Of a DNA stretch of 5,552 nucleotides, positions 1-4,957 are shown piece after piece. Every line of letters starts with the position of its first letter. Within the stretch, counting starts at the first letter, position 1. The notes under the pieces are model-generated. The model was not told where the DNA came from and made no database searches. It saw only the letters and a program-made list of their open reading frames with translations. The stretch comes from Cyanobacteria bacterium UBA11372 (lineage in GTDB: Bacteria; Cyanobacteriota; Cyanobacteriia; Cyanobacteriales; Aerosakkonemataceae), in contig DNGG01000440.1 of the NCBI GenBank assembly GCA_003486675.1, positions 9,189-14,740 on the forward strand. The letters run 5' to 3'. Position numbers and translations under genes: made by a program.

Positions 1-92
1 ACGCCGCAGCAGTACATTTTTACCTTGCCCGGTTCGAGGGTTTCAAAGGGTTCTTTGCGACGAGTGAGGGTATTGTAGAGCGTTAGGGTCAT
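1..92 (-). CDS. cysS: Cysteine--tRNA ligase, N-terminal 30 residues (partial)
   Basis: Reading leftwards from an ATG at 92-90, the protein begins MTLTLYNTLTRRKEPFETLE and continues to MYCCG at residues 26-30, where the window ends. This is the characteristic N-terminus of class I cysteinyl-tRNA synthetase, which charges tRNA-Cys with cysteine in the cytoplasm. The Cys of the family motif MYxCG (residue 29 here) is normally a ligand of the active-site zinc. The usual small residue before it is replaced by a second Cys, which may be a lineage variant. The HIGH and KMSKS motifs lie outside the window. The gene is divergent from the CobW-like GTPase gene and has a plausible extended -10 promoter at 153-161. 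Identification rests on only 30 residues, but the match to the family start is distinctive. Confidence 0.88.
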   Translation of the reverse strand, partial: MTLTLYNTLTRRKEPFETLEPGKVKMYCCG

Positions 93-152
93 TCTGAAAA
101 GTTAAAAATATACAGTGCTTCTATTTAATTATTGTACATTTGTGCTGAGGTT

Positions 153-161
153 ATTATAGCA
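153..161 (-). promoter_or_regulatory. Candidate extended -10 promoter of cysS
   Basis: On the minus strand the sequence reads TGCTATAAT, a perfect TATAAT hexamer with the TGn extension. It lies about 60 nt upstream of the cysS ATG. The -35 region is weak (CTTTTG at 180-175, 16 nt away), as is usual for extended -10 promoters. Transcription would start near 146. The 50-bp palindrome lies just upstream of it. This is a sequence match only. Confidence 0.42.
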
Positions 162-180
162 AGTGGGGGAAAGCCAAAAG

Positions 181-230
181 GCTTCGTTTGTGTAGCGGCA
201 GGATTAATCCTGCCGCTACACAAACGAAGC
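181..230. repeat. 50-bp perfect palindrome in a divergent promoter region
   Basis: Bases 181-205 are the exact reverse complement of 206-230, with no unpaired loop and the centre at ATTAAT. The inner 30 bp (191-220) have the form TGTAG-N20-CTACA, the same form and length as the palindrome core at 2144-2173. A small hairpin (AAGCC-AAAA-GGCTT, 171-184) shares its left end. The element lies between divergent genes (cysS leftward, GTPase rightward), so it ends no transcript in its present setting. It looks like a dispersed, non-coding palindromic repeat of the MITE or REP kind. The apparent short reading frame running through it has no coding features. Confidence 0.9.
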
Positions 231-242
231 AAAAAGCTGTAT

Positions 243-269
243 TTGACAAAGAGTGTCATCTGCTATCTC
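243..269 (+). promoter_or_regulatory. Possible promoter/operator of the CobW-like GTPase gene
   Basis: TTGACA at 243-248 is a consensus -35 box. The best spaced -10 is only TATCTC at 264-269 (15-nt spacer, with TG upstream at 261-262). A better hexamer, TATACT at 281-286, is too far from this -35 to pair with it. The -35 overlaps an inverted repeat TGACA-N5-TGTCA (244-258), the geometry of a dimeric repressor site. A HIP1 octamer lies at 273-280. No clear match to an AT-rich Zur-type box was seen. The assignment is tentative. Confidence 0.25.
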
Positions 270-383
270 ACAGCGATCGCTATACTTTTCTCTCTCTTGG
301 CAGCTTCTACAATCAATTTAGTACGCTAAATTAGAAAGATCGACCTCGATCCTCATTTTCTAACGTTGTTGGACAATTGGGCT

Positions 384-1562
384 ATGCAAAACGTTGTTAC
401 TTCCGACTCATCCCAGACAATGGACGCCCCAAAGCACGGAATGCCGGTTACAATTATTACCGGCTTTCTCGGTAGCGGCAAGACAACTCTACTCAATCAT
501 ATCCTGAAGAATCAGGAAGGTTTAAAGACTGCGGTTTTGGTGAATGAGTTCGGCGAAGTTGGTATCGACAACGAACTAATCGTAAGCACCGGCGAAGATA
601 TGGTGGAGCTAAGTAACGGTTGTATTTGCTGCACCATTAATAACGACCTGGTAAATGCAGTTTACAAAGTTTTAGAACGCCAAGACAAGGTAGACTATCT
701 GGTAGTAGAAACGACGGGAATTGCCGATCCGCTGCCGGTAGCGCTGACATTTTTGGGAACCGAATTGCGAGATATGACTCGCTTGGATTCGATTATCACT
801 GTAGTAGATGCGGAGAATTTCAGCTTAGATTTATTTAATTCTCAAGCAGCTTACAGTCAGATCGCTTACGGCGATGTGATTTTGCTCAATAAAGCCGATT
901 TGGTGGATGAAGCAGATCTCGATAGATTGGAAATCCGAATTCGCGATATCAAACAAGGTGCGAGAATTTTAAGAACTACGCGATCGCAAGTTCCTCTTCC
1001 TTTGGTTCTCAGCGTCGGTTTATTCGAGTCGGATAAATATTTCGACACCGAAGAACACAAGCACGAACACCACGACCACGACCACGATCGCGCGCACGCC
1101 CACGACCATTCAGAGTGCGACCACGACCACGGTAAATGCGTCCACGAACACGAACACGACCACGACCACGACCATCACCACGACCATCATCACGACCATC
1201 ATCACGACCATCACGACCATCACCATCATTCCGATCACTTGGAAAATGATGGATTTACTTCGATATCTTTCCAAAGCGACAAACCGCTTTCGATCAAAAA
1301 GTTCCAGTATTTCTTAGATAATCAACTACCGGAAAATGTCTTCCGCGCTAAAGGCATTATGTGGTTTGATGAAAGCCCCAAGCGGCATATTTTCCACTTG
1401 TGCGGCAAGCGGTTTACCCTAGAGGATGAAGAATGGCAAGGTCAGCCGAAAAACCAAGTGGTATTGATCGGGCAGAACTTAGACCACGACAAGTTGCGAT
1501 CGCAGCTAGAAAACTGTATCTGTTTGCCTTCTACCAATCGCGGTAAAGGCTTTGGTAAATAG
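384..1562 (+). CDS. COG0523/CobW-family GTPase (metal chaperone) with His-rich linker
   Basis: This 392-residue protein is a G3E-class P-loop GTPase thought to deliver metal ions, typically zinc or cobalt, to client proteins. Visible motifs are the P-loop GFLGSGKTT (residues 27-35), NEFGEVGID (54-62), the CxCC metal site in GCICCTI (79-85), ETTGIADP (109-116) and NKAD (169-172). A linker at 225-285 contains 32 histidines. The C-terminal CobW_C domain runs from about 290 to 380, ending its core near EEWQGQPKNQVVLIG. I chose ATG 384; a TTG at 366 and an ATG at 420 are also in frame, and none has a good Shine-Dalgarno. It is a monocistronic-looking gene followed by a heptamer array. The metal cannot be read from sequence; zinc is likely given CxCC plus the His-rich linker. 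Family assignment is secure, exact role is not. Confidence 0.93.
   Translation: MQNVVTSDSSQTMDAPKHGMPVTIITGFLGSGKTTLLNHILKNQEGLKTAVLVNEFGEVGIDNELIVSTGEDMVELSNGCICCTINNDLVNAVYKVLERQDKVDYLVVETTGIADPLPVALTFLGTELRDMTRLDSIITVVDAENFSLDLFNSQAAYSQIAYGDVILLNKADLVDEADLDRLEIRIRDIKQGARILRTTRSQVPLPLVLSVGLFESDKYFDTEEHKHEHHDHDHDRAHAHDHSECDHDHGKCVHEHEHDHDHDHHHDHHHDHHHDHHDHHHHSDHLENDGFTSISFQSDKPLSIKKFQYFLDNQLPENVFRAKGIMWFDESPKRHIFHLCGKRFTLEDEEWQGQPKNQVVLIGQNLDHDKLRSQLENCICLPSTNRGKGFGK
1056..1238 (+). repeat. His-codon-rich degenerate tandem repeat inside the GTPase gene
   Basis: Sixty-one codons encode 32 His, mostly as DH, HHD and HHHD units. The later part consists of near-identical 12-bp units of the form catcatcacgac. 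The reading frame is uninterrupted. Such a tract should vary in length between strains by slippage and would give the protein a flexible, high-capacity metal-binding loop between the G domain and the C-terminal domain. Two Cys also occur within it (SEC and GKC). Confidence 0.85.
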
Positions 1563-1684
1563 CAGATTTAAGATTTAAGATTGCAGATTTAAGAAGATTT
1601 AAGATTGCAGATGTAAGATAAAATCTAAAATCTGCAATCTGCAATTCCCAATCTGCAATCTACAATCTTAAATCTGAAATTCCC
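1563..1684. repeat. Heptamer repeat array (AAGATTN / AATCTNN) in inverted halves
   Basis: The gap begins directly after the TAG stop at 1560-1562. It contains about eight heptads of the type cAGATTt/aAGATTg (1563-1621, with one 3-nt slip at 1591-1593). Nine exactly phased heptads of the reverse complement type AATCTNN follow (1622-1684; the fourth and ninth are AATTCCC). The last heptad ends one base before the dtd ATG. Direct then inverted halves predict a long AU-rich hairpin in the mRNA. The array resembles the short tandemly repeated repetitive heptamers known from filamentous cyanobacteria. No Shine-Dalgarno or promoter is recognisable within it. Confidence 0.88.
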
Positions 1685-2140
1685 ATGCGCGTAGTTGTTC
1701 AAAGAGTTAAATCTTCTCAAGTTACGGTTAACGGTAACATTGTGGGTAAAATTGGGCGAGGACTGAATTTACTTGTCGGTATTGCTGACGCAGATACCGA
1801 AGCCGAACTTGACTGGATGGCGCGCAAGTGTTTGGAATTGCGCTTATTTCCAGGCGATGAAAATAACGGCGATCGCTGGCAAAAATCGGTGCAAGAAATT
1901 GGCGGCGAACTGTTAGTTATCAGTCAATTTACCCTGTATGGAGACTGTCGCAAAGGTCGCCGCCCCTCTTTTGATAAATCAGCCGCACCAGAAGCGGCAA
2001 AAAACTTGTACGATCGCTTTGTAGATAAACTACGCCAAACCGGATTAAAAGTCGAAACCGGCGAATTTGGCGCCATGATGCAAGTCTCGATTGAAAATGA
2101 TGGCCCCGTTACCCTACTATTGGAGCGCGATGCATCTTGA
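1685..2140 (+). CDS. dtd: D-aminoacyl-tRNA deacylase
   Basis: Dtd hydrolyses D-aminoacyl-tRNAs (and glycyl-tRNA-Ala), recycling tRNA and keeping D-amino acids out of protein synthesis. It acts in the cytoplasm as a homodimer. The 151-residue length is normal. The start MRVVVQRVKSSQVTVNG is typical. The catalytic-pocket motif SQFTL is at residues 80-84, KGRRPSFDKSA at 90-100, and the Gly-cisPro proofreading motif NDGPVT at 138-143. The ATG immediately follows a heptamer hairpin array, and no Shine-Dalgarno is visible. The 3' end overlaps the DNA glycosylase gene by 11 nt, so the two are probably cotranscribed and translationally coupled. The function is secure. Confidence 0.97.
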   Translation: MRVVVQRVKSSQVTVNGNIVGKIGRGLNLLVGIADADTEAELDWMARKCLELRLFPGDENNGDRWQKSVQEIGGELLVISQFTLYGDCRKGRRPSFDKSAAPEAAKNLYDRFVDKLRQTGLKVETGEFGAMMQVSIENDGPVTLLLERDAS

Positions 2141-2837
2141 TGATGTAGAGACGTTACATGTAACGTCTCTACATCTCGATGAAGATAAAATTACCTGGTT
2201 TCGCCAGCAAATTAAAACTTGGGCGCAGCAACATTTGCGAAACTTCCCCTGGCGTCATACAACAGATCCTTACGCGATTTTGGTGGCAGAATTAATGCTG
2301 CAAAAAACCAATGCCGCTTTAGTCGCGCCGATTTACCAGGCATTTATGCAAAAATATCCGACTCTGGATGCTTTAGCTGCTGCACCTTTTGCAGAAATTA
2401 GCAGCATTTTGCAGCCTTTGGGACTGGGATTCCGCGTCGAACGGTTGCGCCAGTCAATCGGGATGATTCAATCAAAATATGGCGGAAATATCCCCAAAAC
2501 CGAAGCAGAGTTATTAAAATTACCCGGTGTTGGAATTTATACCGCCCGCGCCATCTGTGCCAACGCCTTTGGACAGCCCAAAGCGATTATCGATACCAAC
2601 GTGGCGCGCATTTTAGAGCGATTTTTTGGGTTGGCTACGAGCGATCGCGTTAAAGCCCGTTCTAAACCCTTACAACAAGCCGCAGAGCAAGTAGCACCCG
2701 ATACCAACGTTGCCACCTGGAATTTAGCCCTGTTAGACTTTGGTGCCGCAGTCTGCACCGCCAAAACTCCCCGATGTACTGAGTGTCCTTTGCGACAAAA
2801 ATGCCAGAAAGCAGCATTTGATGAGAAGATATTATGA
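2130..2837 (+). CDS. HhH-GPD DNA glycosylase, MutY/Nth superfamily (short form with [4Fe-4S])
   Basis: This base-excision-repair glycosylase of 235 residues has FPWR (39-42), DPYAILVAELMLQKT (46-60) with the conserved Glu at 54, and a helix-hairpin-helix LPGVGIYTA (131-139). The catalytic Asp is D155 in IIDTNVARIL. A C-X6-C-X2-C-X5-C iron-sulphur cluster is formed by Cys 209, 216, 219 and 225. It ends soon after the cluster and lacks the C-terminal NUDIX-like 8-oxoG-sensing domain of full MutY. LQKT replaces MutY's LQQT, and DTNV replaces DGNV. It may therefore be an adenine glycosylase of reduced form or a thymine (Mig-like) mismatch glycosylase. ATG 2130 has GGAG four bases upstream. Residues 5-16 are encoded by a 34-bp palindrome. 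The fold is certain, the substrate is not. Confidence 0.9.
   Translation: MHLDDVETLHVTSLHLDEDKITWFRQQIKTWAQQHLRNFPWRHTTDPYAILVAELMLQKTNAALVAPIYQAFMQKYPTLDALAAAPFAEISSILQPLGLGFRVERLRQSIGMIQSKYGGNIPKTEAELLKLPGVGIYTARAICANAFGQPKAIIDTNVARILERFFGLATSDRVKARSKPLQQAAEQVAPDTNVATWNLALLDFGAAVCTAKTPRCTECPLRQKCQKAAFDEKIL
2142..2175. repeat. 34-bp perfect palindrome at the dtd/glycosylase junction
   Basis: Bases 2142-2158 are the exact reverse complement of 2159-2175, centred on CATG. The core 2144-2173 is TGTAG-N20-CTACA, matching in length and ends the core at 191-220 though the inner bases differ. It begins one base after the dtd TGA and lies within the glycosylase reading frame, where it encodes VETLHVTSLH and flanking residues. 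It would form a strong mRNA hairpin just after the glycosylase start. There is no U-tract, so it is not a standard terminator. It looks like a dispersed cyanobacterial palindrome that has entered a coding N-terminus. Confidence 0.9.
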
Positions 2838-2870
2838 TAAACCTTTACAAAAATTAACGGTTCCGATCGC

Positions 2871-3209
2871 ATGGCTCAAATCCAGTTTTCCAGAGGTATC
2901 GACGAAGACGCAATTCCCGACGTGCGCCTAACGCGCGCCAAGGATGGTAGCACAGGCACAGCAACGTTTTATTTTGAGAAACCGAAAGCGCTTAGCAGCA
3001 CCAGTACCGACGAAATCACCGGCATGTACCTAATTGATGAAGAAGGCGAATTGATGACGCGGGAAGTCAAAGCCAAATTTATCAATGGTCAACCGGAAGC
3101 ATTAGAAGCACTGTACATCATGCGATCGCCCGACGAATGGGATCGCTTTATGCGCTTTATGCAACGCTATGCCGAAGAAAATGGTTTAGGCTTCAGCAAG
3201 TCTAAATAG
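2871..3209 (+). CDS. psb28: Photosystem II assembly factor Psb28
   Basis: The 112-residue protein beginning MAQIQFSRGIDEDAIPDVRL and containing MYLIDEEGELMTREVKAKFI and a C-terminal SPDEWDRFMRFMQRYAEENG is the cyanobacterial/plastid Psb28 (PsbW-like) protein at its usual length. Psb28 is a small, soluble protein that binds the cytoplasmic face of photosystem II assembly intermediates (the RC47 and CP47 side). It has also been linked to chlorophyll-protein biogenesis. It has no signal peptide or membrane segment, as expected. The start lies 33 nt after the glycosylase stop with no clear Shine-Dalgarno, so it may be read from the dtd-glycosylase transcript or from a promoter inside the glycosylase gene. 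It is followed at its stop codon by a heptamer array. The identification is secure and marks the organism as photosynthetic. Confidence 0.97.
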   Translation: MAQIQFSRGIDEDAIPDVRLTRAKDGSTGTATFYFEKPKALSSTSTDEITGMYLIDEEGELMTREVKAKFINGQPEALEALYIMRSPDEWDRFMRFMQRYAEENGLGFSKSK

Positions 3210-3346
3210 GTAATGGGTAATGGGTAATGGGTAATTGGTAATATTGGATTAAATTTAAATTGTAAATATGAAATCCTGTTCACAAATTACCAATTACCAA
3301 TTAGCTATTAGCAATTAGCCATTACCAATTACCAATTACCAATTCA
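3209..3346. repeat. Heptamer repeat array (GGTAATN / CAATTAC) in inverted halves
   Basis: Five perfectly phased heptads GGTAATG x3, GGTAATT, GGTAATA run from 3209 to 3243, and the first overlaps the last base of the psb28 TAG stop. After a 40-nt AT-rich centre, nine phased heptads of the complementary type (mostly CAATTAC, with CAATTAG, CTATTAG, CCATTAC) run from 3284 to 3346, ending 5 nt before the moaB ATG. The halves can pair into a long stem. The heptamer sequence differs from the two AATCT-type arrays, but the layout is the same. Confidence 0.88.
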
Positions 3347-3351
3347 CTACT

Positions 3352-3861
3352 ATGACACCCCAACCTCACCCCGACTCGACTCAAATTGCCGTAAATTGCG
3401 CTGTTATTACCGTCAGCGATACGCGCACACAGGAAACGGATAAAAGCGGTCAGATAATTAAGCAATTGCTCCTAGAATCCGGACATCAAGTAATAGATTA
3501 TACGATTGTCAAAGATGAACCGGAACAAATTCGGGCGCAGATGGAAATATGGGGAAAGCGTGCCGATTTGGATGCTTTAATTTTTAATGGCGGGACGGGG
3601 ATAGCACCGCGAGATACGACATATGATGCGATCGCATCCCTCTTAGAAAAAACATTACCCGGATTTGGGGAATTGTTCCGTTACTTGAGTTACCAGGAGA
3701 TAGGTTCGAGAGCGATCGCATCGAGAGCGATCGCGGGCGTCTATCAAGGTAAACTGGTATTCTCCCTCCCCGGTTCCAGCAACGCCGTCAAACTAGCCAT
3801 CTCCCAGTTAATTTTGCCAGAATTAGTTCATCTAGTCACCCAATTAAAAGGAGAATTTTAG
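3352..3861 (+). CDS. moaB: MoaB/Mog-family molybdopterin biosynthesis protein
   Basis: Members of this family bind molybdopterin and, in the Mog type, adenylylate it before molybdenum insertion. In cyanobacteria the cofactor serves nitrate reductase. The 169 residues show the whole MPT-binding core: VITVSDTR (18-25), NGGTGIAPRDTT (78-89), LPGFGELFR (101-109), EIGSRAIASRAIAG (115-128) and SLPGSSNAV (137-145). The gene lies alone between two heptamer arrays, with no other molybdenum-cofactor gene in view. Two HIP1 octamers 15 bp apart (3712 and 3727) encode the SRAIASRAIAG segment and a third lies at 3628. No good Shine-Dalgarno precedes the ATG. MoaB and Mog cannot be separated reliably by eye; the length and PRDTT motif favour MoaB naming. 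Confidence 0.93.
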   Translation: MTPQPHPDSTQIAVNCAVITVSDTRTQETDKSGQIIKQLLLESGHQVIDYTIVKDEPEQIRAQMEIWGKRADLDALIFNGGTGIAPRDTTYDAIASLLEKTLPGFGELFRYLSYQEIGSRAIASRAIAGVYQGKLVFSLPGSSNAVKLAISQLILPELVHLVTQLKGEF

Positions 3862-3924
3862 ATTTTAGATTTCAGATTTTAGATTTAGATTAAATCTGCA
3901 ATCTAAAATCTTAAATCTGCAATT
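3858..3924. repeat. Heptamer repeat array (TTAGATT / AATCTNN) in inverted halves
   Basis: The array starts over the moaB TAG stop: the stop is part of the first TTAGATT heptad (3858-3864). It runs through four heptads and a shortened one to 3891. It then switches to AATCTGC, AATCTAA, AATCTTA, AATCTGC (3893-3920). A final AATT is followed in phase by the ATG of the next gene. It is the same heptamer family as at 1563-1684 and would form a hairpin ending at the start codon. It fills the whole gap. Confidence 0.87.
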
Positions 3925-4578
3925 ATGAAACCTCGTCGCCAGAAATTTTTGAGATTGGGTATTCTTGGTTTCTGCCTGATAATGGGAATTTGGCTGATTA
4001 ATCTCAACCTGACATTGCAAGCAGCAGCAAAAAAGCCTGTCGATGCCTTATTCGTACTCGGAGGCAGCATTACCAGGGAAATTCACGTTGCCGAGTTAGC
4101 TAAAGAATATCCTCAAATACCGATTTTGATTTCCAAAGGTTCCCAAGATCCTTGTATATTACTCATTTTTCAAAGAGCCAAAACTTCCCTAGAAAATGTG
4201 TGGGTAGAAAAGTGTGCCGATTCCACATTTGGCAATTTCTATTACAGCCTGCCGATTTTGCAAAAGTGGCAAGCTCGTAAGGTAATTTTAATCACTTCTC
4301 CCACCCATTTACCCCGCGCTAAATGGATGGCTCAAATTATTTTAGGTGCGAAGGGAATTTGGGTAGAGCCAGATATCGTCAAAGAAAAGGGAATTCCTGG
4401 GAATCGCGAAAACTCTTTAGTCACTGCGTTTGATGTCACTCGCAGTTTGTTATGGGCGATTATCGGTCAATTTTACTCGCCCCAGTGCGCCGAGGTCAGG
4501 CGGCTATCTGAAGTAAATTTAGTAGAGTGGAAGGCAAAAGGGTTTAAGTGCGAGCGTCAAGGGAATCTTGGGTATTAA
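3925..4578 (+). CDS. YdcF-like DUF218 protein, membrane-anchored
   Basis: This 217-residue protein has a positively charged N-terminus (KPRRQK), one hydrophobic segment at about residues 8-31 (a membrane anchor or uncleaved signal), and a DUF218-type domain. Recognisable family features are DALFVLGGS (40-48) followed by RE (51-52), ILISKGS (67-73), the STFGN region (100-104) and ILITSPTHLPRA (121-132), which carries the conserved His and Arg. DUF218/YdcF proteins have a Rossmann-like fold. The family includes SanA- and ElyC-type envelope proteins, but no reaction is firmly known. The ATG follows directly on a heptamer array without Shine-Dalgarno. No HIP1 site occurs in the gene. It stops 66 nt before the first CRISPR repeat. 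Family placement is good; function is unknown. Confidence 0.82.
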   Translation: MKPRRQKFLRLGILGFCLIMGIWLINLNLTLQAAAKKPVDALFVLGGSITREIHVAELAKEYPQIPILISKGSQDPCILLIFQRAKTSLENVWVEKCADSTFGNFYYSLPILQKWQARKVILITSPTHLPRAKWMAQIILGAKGIWVEPDIVKEKGIPGNRENSLVTAFDVTRSLLWAIIGQFYSPQCAEVRRLSEVNLVEWKAKGFKCERQGNLGY

Positions 4579-4644
4579 TACTTATGCAGAATGTTCGCCC
4601 AAGGTCACTTTTGGACGCCTACGGGCAGGTGGAAGTGGTGTTGC

Positions 4645-4716
4645 GTTGCAGGATACTTAAATCCCTATGAGGGATTGAAACCATAGTTAGCGCCGTTTAG
4701 TCGGGGTGAAACCTTT
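4645..4716 (+). repeat. CRISPR repeat 1 (variant) plus its 35-nt spacer-like flank
   Basis: The repeat at 4645-4681 is 37 nt and matches repeats 2 and 3 in 35 of 37 positions (GG instead of AC at positions 7-8). The next 35 nt (4682-4716) match the true spacer at 4995-5029 in 32 of 35 positions. They are not followed by another repeat: they run on into the minus-strand ribbon-helix-helix gene, whose stop codon lies 5 nt from the repeat. The 66 nt upstream (4579-4644) are not AT-rich and hold no evident leader or other feature. Confidence 0.85.
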
Positions 4717-4866
4717 AGGTTTAGCTTTTGTCTTGGGGGCTTTATGACTGCCTAATAGCTCGATCAATGCATCTTCCATTGTGATGCCTCGTGCTTTAGC
4801 GAACTTTTCCAGCTTAGTGTATACCCGTGCGTCTAATGATATTTCCGCCATTTCTTCGTTACTCAT
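4687..4866 (-). CDS. Small ribbon-helix-helix (CopG/Arc-type) DNA-binding protein
   Basis: A 59-residue protein starts MSNEEMAEISLDARVYTKLE. Residues 7-14 (AEISLDAR) form the predicted DNA-contacting strand. Residues 15-26 and 29-38 form the two helices around RGIT, the classic RHH pattern of antitoxins and plasmid-copy-number or transfer repressors. A basic tail (44-59, ending GFTPTKRR) follows. AGGAAA lies 9 nt before the ATG, and a consensus promoter and an inverted repeat lie upstream, so autoregulation is likely. No toxin gene is adjacent on the same strand. It sits between CRISPR repeats 1 and 2, its stop 5 nt from repeat 1. A near copy of its last codons, with synonymous changes in the GFTPTKRR codons, forms the spacer between repeats 2 and 3. 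RHH membership is inferred from pattern, not from a search. Confidence 0.78.
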   Translation of the reverse strand: MSNEEMAEISLDARVYTKLEKFAKARGITMEDALIELLGSHKAPKTKAKPKGFTPTKRR

Positions 4867-4880
4867 GGCTATTAGTTTCC

Positions 4881-4910
4881 TACTATGCCGCGCTATATAT
4901 TAGCATAGTA
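4881..4910. promoter_or_regulatory. Candidate operator: 8-bp inverted repeat at the RHH gene promoter
   Basis: TACTATGC (4881-4888) and GCATAGTA (4903-4910) are exact reverse complements separated by 14 bp. Between and touching them lies a second inverted repeat, GCTA-N5-TAGC (4892-4904), and AGTATACT at 4907-4914 is itself a palindrome. The block covers the -10 box and the region just before the Shine-Dalgarno of the RHH gene. That is where an autorepressor of this fold would bind. It could also be an mRNA hairpin. Confidence 0.5.
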
Positions 4911-4925
4911 TACTGGTACTGTCAA
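4897..4925 (-). promoter_or_regulatory. Sigma70-type promoter of the RHH gene
   Basis: On the minus strand TTGACA (4925-4920) is followed after exactly 17 bp by TAATAT (4902-4897). The start codon lies about 30 nt downstream of the -10 box, with the Shine-Dalgarno AGGAAA at 4881-4876. This is the best promoter match in the window and supports the RHH gene being expressed on its own rather than from the array. Confidence 0.72.
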
Positions 4926-4957
4926 CTAAAAAGCCCCCAGACTTTACCCAGTCCAGG

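Noticed and set aside
181..230. 50-bp palindrome as a transcription terminator
   Set aside because: It lies between divergent genes and upstream of both, so no gene in the window ends there.
132..329. Possible 65-residue plus-strand protein in the cysS/GTPase intergenic region
   Set aside because: It needs a TTG start with no ribosome site, runs straight through a 50-bp palindrome, and resembles no known family; it looks like chance.
366..383. TTG start at 366 for the GTPase gene
   Set aside because: It adds only six residues, has no Shine-Dalgarno, and an in-frame ATG at 384 is more plausible.
2537..2872. 111-residue minus-strand reading frame
   Set aside because: It is the antisense shadow of the well-supported glycosylase gene and has no independent features.
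4579..4644. CRISPR leader upstream of repeat 1
   Set aside because: The stretch is only 66 nt, not AT-rich, and shows no promoter; repeat 1 is also a variant, which does not suit a leader-proximal repeat.
4730..4942. Inverted near-repeat GTCTTGGGGGCTTT / AAAGCCCCCAGAC flanking most of the RHH gene as transposon ends
   Set aside because: Only nine to ten bases match without a gap, one copy is inside the coding sequence, and there is no target duplication or transposase.
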